A stretch of 25,116 nt of DNA from Gammaproteobacteria bacterium. Lineage in GTDB: Bacteria > Pseudomonadota > Gammaproteobacteria > SZUA-229. This document shows, one piece after another, positions 7,015-13,818 of the stretch; the first letter of the stretch is position 1; every line of letters starts with the position of its first letter. The stretch lies in assembly GCA_027858635.1 (NCBI GenBank), contig JAQICG010000070.1:1-25116 (forward strand). The letters are read 5' to 3'. The position numbers were made by a program, and so were the translations under genes. The notes under the pieces are model-generated. The model was not told the DNA's origin, ran no database searches, and saw only the letters and a list, made by a program, of their open reading frames with translations.

Positions 7015-8176
7015 GCCTACGCCTCCTCATACATCGCCCGGGCTTTTTTCGGGCGAGGTCACGCTCGACGTTTTTTTACGCGACTACTGGCAGAAAAAAC
7101 CGTTACTGATACGCAACGCCTTCCCCGACATGGTCTCTCCCATGACTCCCGAGGACCTGGCGGGTCTGGCCTGCGAAGAGGGCATCAATGCCCGACTGGT
7201 AATTGAAAAAGATGAGAGCGGCCCATGGGCCGTACAGTACAGTCCCTTTGATGACGACAGTTTCAGCCATCTACCCGAAAGCCACTGGACACTGCTGGTC
7301 AATGATGTCGAAAAATACATCCCCGAAGCCAAAGCCCTGTTTGACCAGTTTCGATTCATACCCGACTGGCGCAAGGATGACCTGATGATCAGTTATGCGG
7401 TCGACGGCGGCTCAGTCGGCCCGCATCTCGATGCCTACGATGTTTTCCTTATTCAGACACAGGGGCAGCGGAACTGGAAAATCAGCTATCAACACTGCAA
7501 CCACTTTATCGAAGATATTGATTTAAAGATACTGGCCGAGTTTGAGGCTGATGAAGACTGGGTGCTCGACCCCGGCGACCTGCTGTACCTGCCGCCCAAT
7601 CTGGCGCATTACGGCATTGCCAAAGGCCCATGCATGACCGCCTCAGTCGGTTTTCGCGCCCCCTCGGTGCGCGCCATGACCAGCGAATTTGCCGAGTATA
7701 TCGCCAACCACACCGATGCCTCACTGCGCTACGGTGATGCCGACATTGCCCCGCAGGCGGAGCCGTCGGAAATAAGCGCCGCTGCACTGGCCAGCGTCAA
7801 GGCTCTGCTTCAGCAGCAACTTATGTTCGATGACTCAACCCTGACGCAGTGGTTTGGCGAATACATGACCGACGCGAGGTCGAGCAGTGAGCTCTCAGAA
7901 AGCCATGAAGACAGGATCGATTTCGACACCTTGAAGCAACAGTTAATGCAACAGCACGAGCTGCAACAGTCTCCCTTCTCCCGCTTTCTCTATGTGCAGG
8001 AAAATGATGCCGCATGGCTGTTTGTCGACGGTAAAAGCTACAGAACCAGCCTGAAATTTGCCCGCACCCTGTGCCACAGCCACACACTGAATGCTGCCGA
8101 TATTCTCGCGGCCATCGCCATCCCCGAGGATGAAGTGGCACTGCTTGATCTGTACAACCGGGACTGTCTGGCTTGA
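6986..8176 (+). CDS. roxA: JmjC/cupin ribosomal oxygenase RoxA (YcfD; 50S protein L16 arginine hydroxylase)
   Basis: The RoxA/YcfD family uses Fe(II), O2 and 2-oxoglutarate to hydroxylate an arginine of ribosomal protein L16. The 396-residue product follows E. coli YcfD along most of its length: YWQKKPLLIRNAFPD, the SP(M)TPEDLAGLA segment, LPDWR-like IPDWRKDDLMISYAVDGGSVGPHLDAYDVF and GDLLYLPPNLAHYGIA. The iron ligands are H147, D149 and H208, and VGFRAPS follows, as in the family. The C-terminal winged-helix region is also present (LLDLYNRDCLA end). The ATG at 6986 lies inside the last codons of purB with no clear Shine-Dalgarno sequence, suggesting translational coupling. The purB-roxA link is conserved in several gammaproteobacteria. 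Confidence 0.88.
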   Translation: MPNIKPEKFKPTPPHTSPGLFSGEVTLDVFLRDYWQKKPLLIRNAFPDMVSPMTPEDLAGLACEEGINARLVIEKDESGPWAVQYSPFDDDSFSHLPESHWTLLVNDVEKYIPEAKALFDQFRFIPDWRKDDLMISYAVDGGSVGPHLDAYDVFLIQTQGQRNWKISYQHCNHFIEDIDLKILAEFEADEDWVLDPGDLLYLPPNLAHYGIAKGPCMTASVGFRAPSVRAMTSEFAEYIANHTDASLRYGDADIAPQAEPSEISAAALASVKALLQQQLMFDDSTLTQWFGEYMTDARSSSELSESHEDRIDFDTLKQQLMQQHELQQSPFSRFLYVQENDAAWLFVDGKSYRTSLKFARTLCHSHTLNAADILAAIAIPEDEVALLDLYNRDCLA

Positions 8177-8208
8177 TTGCAGCAGCGGGAGATCAGGTTT
8201 AAAAACTA

Positions 8209-8646
8209 ATGAGTGAAGACCTGCAGATAATCACCACCAACTGGGCGCAGCACAGCCGGCAGCTCAGGGAAATCAGAACGGCAGTATTTATTGATGAACA
8301 GCATGTTCCCGCCGATCTGGAATGGGATGAATATGACACACAGTCGATTCACTTTCTGGCCCTGCTTAACAACCAGCCCATCGCCACAGCCCGGCTCAAA
8401 CCGGATGGCCAGATAGGCCGCATGGCCGTTAGCAAAAGCCACCGCCATCAAGGCATTGGCAAAAAATTACTGGCAAGCGTATTATTACACGCAGAAAAAC
8501 ACGGATATCGCATGGTCTACCTGCACGCGCAGAAACAGGCTGCTGATTTTTACAAACAATTTGGATTCATCTATACTGGCCATGAATTTATGGATGTGGG
8601 AATTCTGCATCAGGCCATGTACCAACAGTTCAATAATGAAACTTAG
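8209..8646 (+). CDS. GNAT-family N-acetyltransferase
   Basis: This 145-residue protein is a single GNAT domain, predicted to transfer an acetyl group from acetyl-CoA to an amine on an unknown substrate. Visible features are the N-terminal REIRTAVFIDEQHVPADLEWDEYD, typical of the ElaA/YjdJ-like subgroup, beta-4 IGRMAVSKSHRHQGIGKKLL with the acetyl-CoA pyrophosphate loop (R-H-Q-G-I-G-K, the Q/RxxGxG/A motif), and the C-terminal ADFYKQFGFIYTGHEFMD typical of GNATs. It starts 32 nt after roxA and is separated from the next gene by only 2 nt, so it is almost certainly cotranscribed. The substrate cannot be read from sequence; a link to ribosomal protein modification via RoxA is speculation. Confidence 0.88.
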   Translation: MSEDLQIITTNWAQHSRQLREIRTAVFIDEQHVPADLEWDEYDTQSIHFLALLNNQPIATARLKPDGQIGRMAVSKSHRHQGIGKKLLASVLLHAEKHGYRMVYLHAQKQAADFYKQFGFIYTGHEFMDVGILHQAMYQQFNNET

Positions 8647-8648
8647 TT

Positions 8649-9197
8649 ATGCCGATTATTTCCTCTGTCCCCTTCTGCGAAGAAATGCCCAGCCACTTCA
8701 AACTAGGCGAAACCAGTGCCGAAATCCCGCTAAACAACGCTGAAGAAAATCGTAACGTGGCTATATCTTTGGCCAGTCAGGCCAGATACGGAATTAATAT
8801 TTTCACCCAGGATCTGGATAATGCCGTCTTTGATAACGAAGAATTCGAACAGCACATTTCCAATCTCGCCAGACGCCATCCCCGCACTCAGGTACGCATT
8901 CTCGTGCAGGACTCATCGACCGCGATAAAAAAGGGACACTGCCTTATACGCATTGCCCAGAAGCTAATCAGCTCGGTGCTTATAAAAAATCCGCCGGAAA
9001 TTTATAAAGATGACAAAAGCGCTTTTATGACCGTGGACGGCGTTGGCCTGTTATATCGGAGGCATGCCGAAAACCATAATTATCAGGCAACGGCAAACTT
9101 CATGTCACCGTCACGAGCCCAAATGCTGGATAAGTTTTTCAATGAAGCCTGGGAGCACGGCACCCGTGACCAGAAGGTTCGTCGACTTCATATTTAG
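8649..9197 (+). CDS. Uncharacterised protein, possibly phospholipase-D-like fold
   Basis: The 182-residue product has no signal peptide or membrane segment and is cytoplasmic by inspection. I recognise it only as a family that commonly follows a purB-linked GNAT gene in gammaproteobacteria (I believe a DUF in the PLD-like clan; number uncertain). The segment ASQARYGINIFTQDLDNAVFDNEEFEQHISNLARRHPRTQVRILVQDS resembles the first half of a PLD-type repeat, but no HxKxxxxD catalytic motif is present, so hydrolase activity is doubtful. It starts 2 nt after the GNAT stop, implying coupled translation. It is the last gene of the purB operon and converges on pyrD. Confidence 0.75.
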   Translation: MPIISSVPFCEEMPSHFKLGETSAEIPLNNAEENRNVAISLASQARYGINIFTQDLDNAVFDNEEFEQHISNLARRHPRTQVRILVQDSSTAIKKGHCLIRIAQKLISSVLIKNPPEIYKDDKSAFMTVDGVGLLYRRHAENHNYQATANFMSPSRAQMLDKFFNEAWEHGTRDQKVRRLHI

Positions 9198-9274
9198 AGA
9201 TCTGCTTCACTGGATTGGTTTGGCTTTACACCTGAACATTAACCATTCAATTAAAATTCTACTACCTGACCTTT

Positions 9275-10318
9275 TTATATCTTCAGCAGCTCAGCGGTTC
9301 GCTCAGCACAGTCTTTAATTAATACCGGGCCCTGATAAATGAATCCTGTATATATCTGCACCAGCGAGGCACCCAGTTCCATTTTTCTTCCGGCATCTTC
9401 TGCTGAAAAAACCCCGCCGGCGGCGATTACAGGGGTCTGTCCTTTCAGCTCGGAGACCAGCGTGGCCAGCACATGATCCGACTTTGACCTTAAGGGTCGA
9501 CCACTCAGCCCACCCTGCTCACCCGCCTGCTTCAGGTCACGCAGACCTTCCCGGCTGTTGGTGGTATTGGTGGCGATGACGCCGTCGATCTTCTGCTGTA
9601 GAAAAGTCTGCGCCAGCTCGGCGATTTCGCCATCATCAAGATCGGGGGCGATCTTCACCACCAGCGGTACGTATTTGCCATGAACATCCGCCAGCCGAGT
9701 TTGCTCCTGCTTTAAGGTGGCCAGCAGTTTCGCCAGTTCCTCGCCATGCTGCAAATCTCTCAGCCCCGGCGTGTTGGGCGACGAGATATTGATGGTCACA
9801 TAATCGGCATAGTAATAAACCTGAGTCAGTGCCGACCGGTAATCGTCGGCGGCCTGTTGCAGCTCGGTATCGCGATTCTTGCCGATGTTGATTCCCAGCA
9901 CACACCGGCGCCGGCTGCGCCTGACATTCTTCACCAGCGCCTCAACTCCGTTATTATTAAAGCCCATGCGATTAATGATCGCCTCATCAGCTTCGAGTCT
10001 GAACAGGCGGGGTTTGGGATTGCCGGACTGTGCTTTCGGCGTGACCGTGCCGATCTCGATAAAACCAAAACCACAGGCCGCCAGTGCATCGATGTGCTCG
10101 CCATTTTTATCCAGACCGGCCGCCAGCCCGATGGGGTTGATAAACTCGATACCCATGACCTTAACCGGCGCCTTCACAGCTCTGCCGACAACCAGTTTCA
10201 GCAATCCCAGTTTATTGGCCACATCCAGCAGTCGCAGCGAGAGCGTGTGTGCGGTTTCGGGTTCGAGTAAAAAAAGCAGCCTTCTGGCAAGAGGATAAAA
10301 ATTCATTGCGGCACTCAT
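9275..10318 (-). CDS. pyrD: Class 2 (quinone-dependent) dihydroorotate dehydrogenase
   Basis: PyrD oxidises dihydroorotate to orotate with FMN and passes electrons to the membrane quinone pool. The 347-residue length and the N-terminal helical extension (FYPLARRLLFLLEPETAH) mark the membrane-associated class 2 type. FMN- and substrate-binding motifs seen are GLAAGLDKNGEHIDAL, IEIGTVTPKAQSGNPKPRLFRL, INRMGFNNNG, TINISSPNTPGLRDLQ (catalytic Ser of class 2), VVKIAPDLDD, ATNTTNSREGL, GGLSGRPL and the C-terminal AAGGVFSAEDA and GASLVQIYTG. The ATG at 10318 overlaps the recJ stop as ATGA; the in-frame ATG at 10306 (MNFYPL) matches the E. coli N-terminus and is an alternative. It is the last gene of the rnr operon. 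Confidence 0.95.
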   Translation of the reverse strand: MSAAMNFYPLARRLLFLLEPETAHTLSLRLLDVANKLGLLKLVVGRAVKAPVKVMGIEFINPIGLAAGLDKNGEHIDALAACGFGFIEIGTVTPKAQSGNPKPRLFRLEADEAIINRMGFNNNGVEALVKNVRRSRRRCVLGINIGKNRDTELQQAADDYRSALTQVYYYADYVTINISSPNTPGLRDLQHGEELAKLLATLKQEQTRLADVHGKYVPLVVKIAPDLDDGEIAELAQTFLQQKIDGVIATNTTNSREGLRDLKQAGEQGGLSGRPLRSKSDHVLATLVSELKGQTPVIAAGGVFSAEDAGRKMELGASLVQIYTGFIYQGPVLIKDCAERTAELLKI

Positions 10319-12048
10319 CCGGGTTCAATATGTTCGACTATTAACTGCAAGTTTCGATACCCGCGAAACTCGTTAACATTCATTCGATAAACTATTCTCA
10401 ATGGTGAATCTCCGGCTGGCAAAACTTCGGAGCTCTGATTAAACGCAATGGCATCGACCTCCATACTATTGATGCAATGGCGCAGTTTAAGTTTTAGATG
10501 TTTCTCCTTAAGCACCTTCCAGTCCAGCACAGAAAACTCATCATCAAACAGCGGCTCGGGAAAACACTGCCCCCAGGGACCGGCCTGAGATAGAGCTTCT
10601 GCGGCATTCATACTCAGCTCACCCATTTGTAAACCGCCATCGGTTTCTATCACCTTATCCAGCGATTTTTTATCGATGCAGCTATCAATCTGCTGAGAGA
10701 ACGCGCTGGAGAACTGTTCAAAATCGGCTTTCTTTATGCTCAGTCCGGCAGCCATGGCGTGGCCACCGAATTTCTGTATCAGGGTTGGATGCCGGGTGGC
10801 AATGGCGTCCAGCACATCGCGGATATGCACACCCGGTATGGATCGCGCTGAGCCTTTCATCTCATCGCCGCCCGCATCGGCAAAGGCGATAACCGGGCGA
10901 TGAAACTTTTCTTTTACTCTGGAAGCCAGCAAGCCCACTACGCCCTGATGCCACTCCTCATCATAGAGACACAATCCCGACTGTAATTTCTCGCCATCCA
11001 TTTTAACCAGCAAAGTTTTCATAATAGTCATGGCCTGCACCAGCATGTCGCCTTCAATTTCCTTGCGCTGCTGATTCAATTCATCGAGCATTTTGGCGTA
11101 ATCCATCGCTGCCTCAAAGTCATCCGCCAGCAGGCACTCGATGCCCGCAGACATGTCGTCCAGTCGTCCGGCGGCGTTGAGCCGCGGCGCGACTGCAAAA
11201 CCAAAATCCTGCGTACTGCAATTGTGCATGTTCTTGCCTGAAATGGTGAGCAGGGCCTGAATACCCTGGCAGCACTGCGATTTGCGAATACGGCCAAGTC
11301 CCTGCTGCACTAACAGTCGATTGTTTTTATCCAGTGGCACTACATCGGCGACCGTACCCAATGCTACCAGATCCAGCAGATTCGCCATATTAGGTTCGGG
11401 GCGCTGTGCATCAAACCAGCCACGGCTGCGCAAGCTTGCACGCACTGCCAGCATGACATAGAACGCCACGCCCACACCGGCCATCATCTTGCTGGGGAAA
11501 GTACAGCCCTGCTGATTGGGATTCACAATCGCATCCGCATCAGGCAGCACCGCGCCCTGCAAATGGTGATCGGTGACCACCACTTTTATGTTTTGCTGTT
11601 TGGCGTAGGCCACACCTTCGATACTGGAGATGCCGTTATCGTCGGTGATGATCAAATCCGGTGACATATCTCTGGCCAGCAGCACAATTTCAGGAGTCAG
11701 TCCATAACCGTATTCAAAACGATTCGGCACCAGATAACGCACACCTGGCAAGCCCAGTGAACGTAACGCGCGCACCATCAACGCCGAGCTGGTAGCTCCG
11801 TCAGCATCAAAATCACCGACGATCACGACGGATTCATTATTCATCACCGCATCTGCAATTATTGCTGATGCCGCTTCAATGCCTTTCAGTTTTGTGAAAT
11901 CGAGCAGTCCTGCCATCGAATAATCAAGCTGATCACAACTTTCAATACCCCGGTTTGCATAAATTCGTTTCAGCAGTGGCTCCAGATCACTCGCTTCGAG
12001 CGCGGCGGAGATCTCGGTGTATTTGCTGATGACGCTGACATTATTCAT
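10315..12048 (-). CDS. recJ: Single-stranded-DNA-specific exonuclease RecJ
   Basis: RecJ degrades single-stranded DNA 5' to 3' in RecF-pathway recombination, mismatch repair and base-excision repair. The 577-residue protein has the DHH-family metal-binding motifs: VGDFDADGATSSALM at about 78-92, TDDNGIS at about 135-141, VTDHHLQG with the DHH triad at about 160-162, and ALGTVADVVPLD. These are followed by APRLNAAGRLDD and a C-terminal OB-like domain. I chose the ATG at 12048, which overlaps the end of the upstream gene by 8 nt (ATGAATAA); the longer frame to 12126 adds 26 residues that duplicate the neighbour's 3' end and are not family-like. It is coupled to pyrD through an ATGA overlap. Confidence 0.95.
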   Translation of the reverse strand: MNNVSVISKYTEISAALEASDLEPLLKRIYANRGIESCDQLDYSMAGLLDFTKLKGIEAASAIIADAVMNNESVVIVGDFDADGATSSALMVRALRSLGLPGVRYLVPNRFEYGYGLTPEIVLLARDMSPDLIITDDNGISSIEGVAYAKQQNIKVVVTDHHLQGAVLPDADAIVNPNQQGCTFPSKMMAGVGVAFYVMLAVRASLRSRGWFDAQRPEPNMANLLDLVALGTVADVVPLDKNNRLLVQQGLGRIRKSQCCQGIQALLTISGKNMHNCSTQDFGFAVAPRLNAAGRLDDMSAGIECLLADDFEAAMDYAKMLDELNQQRKEIEGDMLVQAMTIMKTLLVKMDGEKLQSGLCLYDEEWHQGVVGLLASRVKEKFHRPVIAFADAGGDEMKGSARSIPGVHIRDVLDAIATRHPTLIQKFGGHAMAAGLSIKKADFEQFSSAFSQQIDSCIDKKSLDKVIETDGGLQMGELSMNAAEALSQAGPWGQCFPEPLFDDEFSVLDWKVLKEKHLKLKLRHCINSMEVDAIAFNQSSEVLPAGDSPLRIVYRMNVNEFRGYRNLQLIVEHIEPG

Positions 12049-13075
12049 AGGTATGGATGTAGTTGCTGATATGTTTATTACGAAATAACCTGAATTTGTT
12101 GTAAGGTGATATTTGATAACAGACACCGTTACAGGGATACAGATTAACCTTTATTTTCTTCTTCATCGCCCAGTTTAAAACCGGTTCAAGCCATTGGCTA
12201 TAGAGTTCATGCAAACTGCTTTGCCACGCCATAACATCGCCATAACTGGTCATCTCAAACAGATCATCCAGCACCAGCAGGGAGTTTGATGCAGCTGGAA
12301 AGCCCGCCATAAACTCGTCTGCATGGGTCACTGAATGGCATTGCCATTGATTTAAAACCGCCAGCCCCTGAACCATGGCATGACGGCCAAATATTTCCAT
12401 AGCCTGCGAATTATTTTTATCCGCCTCAGCGTTAAGCGACAACGCGCCCCCACCCCAGAGCCAGGCACCGTTCACGGGCAGTTTGTCCGCCTGCTCGCGT
12501 TGTTCATTAACAGCGCTGCTGTGCAGCAGCATCTGCACTTCGTTCATAAACTTTTTCCAGTACAGCGCATCTTCACCCTGCGGCATGAAGGCATAGACAT
12601 TGCGGCCAATCACTTCATGCAGAGGCGTGGTGGTCACGCGTTCGTGGTCGGCAATATTGAGAAACCAGCTGTCCTTGTCGGTCATTAGAAAACGAATGCC
12701 ATCTTGCTGAAAGTGGGCGTTCAATGCTTCGATCAGGGCGGTCGATTCTTCCAGGGTCAAATCCAGGCCGTGGCTGTCACGCAAAATCGCGTGATCCATA
12801 TCCGCCTGTAGATAAACCGGATCGGCACGAAACCAGTGTCCCTGCTCGCTATAGCGACCGCATGCCAGCAGGGACAGCGCCGCCGCAGGCAGAGGCCGGG
12901 TATCGTCCAGCCCGAACATGAGGGCAAGCACCTCATGGAAATTTGTTTGCGCGATGTGCTGCTGATCGGCCCTGGCTAACCACGACACCAACGCCTTAAC
13001 AGAGTCACTATTGAGGCTATCTATTTCAGGAAGTGGGCCGCACAGGCCCGGTATAACAAGATTAAGCTGCGGCAA
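12041..13075 (-). CDS. COG4255/RpfE-like uncharacterised protein
   Basis: The 344-residue product is a soluble protein of the family found next to recJ in many gamma- and betaproteobacteria. It is sometimes labelled a phosphoglycerate-mutase-like or regulatory protein and is named rpfE in the Xanthomonas rpf cluster. Recognisable stretches are LNLVIPGLCGPLP at the start, AAALSLLACGRY, WFRADPVYLQADMDHAIL, and a second half with NGAWLWGGGALS. The WFRADPVxLxxDxD block is the family's best signature. No catalytic motif is evident, so I assign no function. Translation begins at a TTG (13075) with TAAGG seven nt upstream, inside the 3' end of rlmB. It overlaps rlmB by 14 nt and recJ by 8 nt. Confidence 0.7.
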   Translation of the reverse strand: MPQLNLVIPGLCGPLPEIDSLNSDSVKALVSWLARADQQHIAQTNFHEVLALMFGLDDTRPLPAAALSLLACGRYSEQGHWFRADPVYLQADMDHAILRDSHGLDLTLEESTALIEALNAHFQQDGIRFLMTDKDSWFLNIADHERVTTTPLHEVIGRNVYAFMPQGEDALYWKKFMNEVQMLLHSSAVNEQREQADKLPVNGAWLWGGGALSLNAEADKNNSQAMEIFGRHAMVQGLAVLNQWQCHSVTHADEFMAGFPAASNSLLVLDDLFEMTSYGDVMAWQSSLHELYSQWLEPVLNWAMKKKIKVNLYPCNGVCYQISPYNKFRLFRNKHISNYIHTYE

Positions 13076-13808
13076 TTTTTCGCCTTATCTCGAAGAGCGC
13101 GATACCTGTGGCGACCGAAACATTAAGGCTCTCGACGCTGCCGCGCATGGGAATATAAACCAGCTGGTCACAGTTCTCACGCGTCAGTCTGCGCAGGCCT
13201 TTTTCTTCCGCGCCCATAACCAGAGCCATGCGTCGGCTGACATTAACGTCATACAGGCTGTGATCGGTTTCGCCTGCGGTGCCGACGATAAAGACATCAT
13301 GCTCATGCAGCTGTTCCAGAGTGCGCGCCAGATTGGTGACCGTGATAAAGGGCACCGTTTCCGCCGCGCCGCAGGCAACTTTTCGCACCACCGCCGTTAT
13401 ACCGGGGGTACGATTTTTGGGCGCGATCACCGCATCCACACCCGCCGCATCGGCGCTGCGCAAACAGGCGCCTACGTTGTGGGGGTCCTGAATTTCATCA
13501 AGAATCAGCAGCAACAAATCACCCGGCTTGCTCAGAACATCATCCAGGCTTGTCAATTTCGACTGCGTCACCCGCAACTCGGCTAACACGCCCTGATGGC
13601 TGGCATCCTGAGATTTCTTTTTCATTTTATCGGTTGAGATCGCCTGAACGGAAACCCCGTATTGATGAGCCAGCGCCAGTAGTTTGCTAACGCGCTGATC
13701 GTTGCGTCCCTGCAACACCCAGAGTTGCAATACATCCTCACCCCGGTTTTCAAGTGCTGATTCTACGGCGTGAATTCCATAGATTAATTCATTCCGGTTT
13801 TTAGCCAA
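13062..13808 (-). CDS. rlmB: 23S rRNA (guanosine-2'-O-)-methyltransferase RlmB
   Basis: RlmB is a SPOUT (SpoU/TrmH-type) enzyme that methylates the ribose of G2251 in 23S rRNA using S-adenosylmethionine. The 248-residue protein has an N-terminal L30e-like substrate-binding domain (ELIYGIHAVESAL) and a C-terminal trefoil-knot domain with the three SpoU motifs: ILDEIQDPHNVGACLRSADAAG, LVMGAEEKGLRRL, and IPMRGSVESLNVSVATGIALFE. The start is a TTG at 13808, supported by the E. coli N-terminus (IYGIHAV) and an AGGG that overlaps the rnr stop codon. The gap to rnr is 10 nt; the rnr-rlmB pair is conserved in E. coli. Confidence 0.95.
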   Translation of the reverse strand: MAKNRNELIYGIHAVESALENRGEDVLQLWVLQGRNDQRVSKLLALAHQYGVSVQAISTDKMKKKSQDASHQGVLAELRVTQSKLTSLDDVLSKPGDLLLLILDEIQDPHNVGACLRSADAAGVDAVIAPKNRTPGITAVVRKVACGAAETVPFITVTNLARTLEQLHEHDVFIVGTAGETDHSLYDVNVSRRMALVMGAEEKGLRRLTRENCDQLVYIPMRGSVESLNVSVATGIALFEIRRKIAAA

Positions 13809-13818
13809 CTGAACGACC

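Noticed and set aside
12049..12126. A 26-codon longer N-terminus for RecJ
   Set aside because: The extra residues come from the neighbour's 3' coding region in another frame, and the ATG at 12048 gives the normal overlap and N-terminus.
13011..13586. A 191-codon plus-strand frame opposite rlmB
   Set aside because: It is a shadow of the SpoU motifs of RlmB; no start context or family match.
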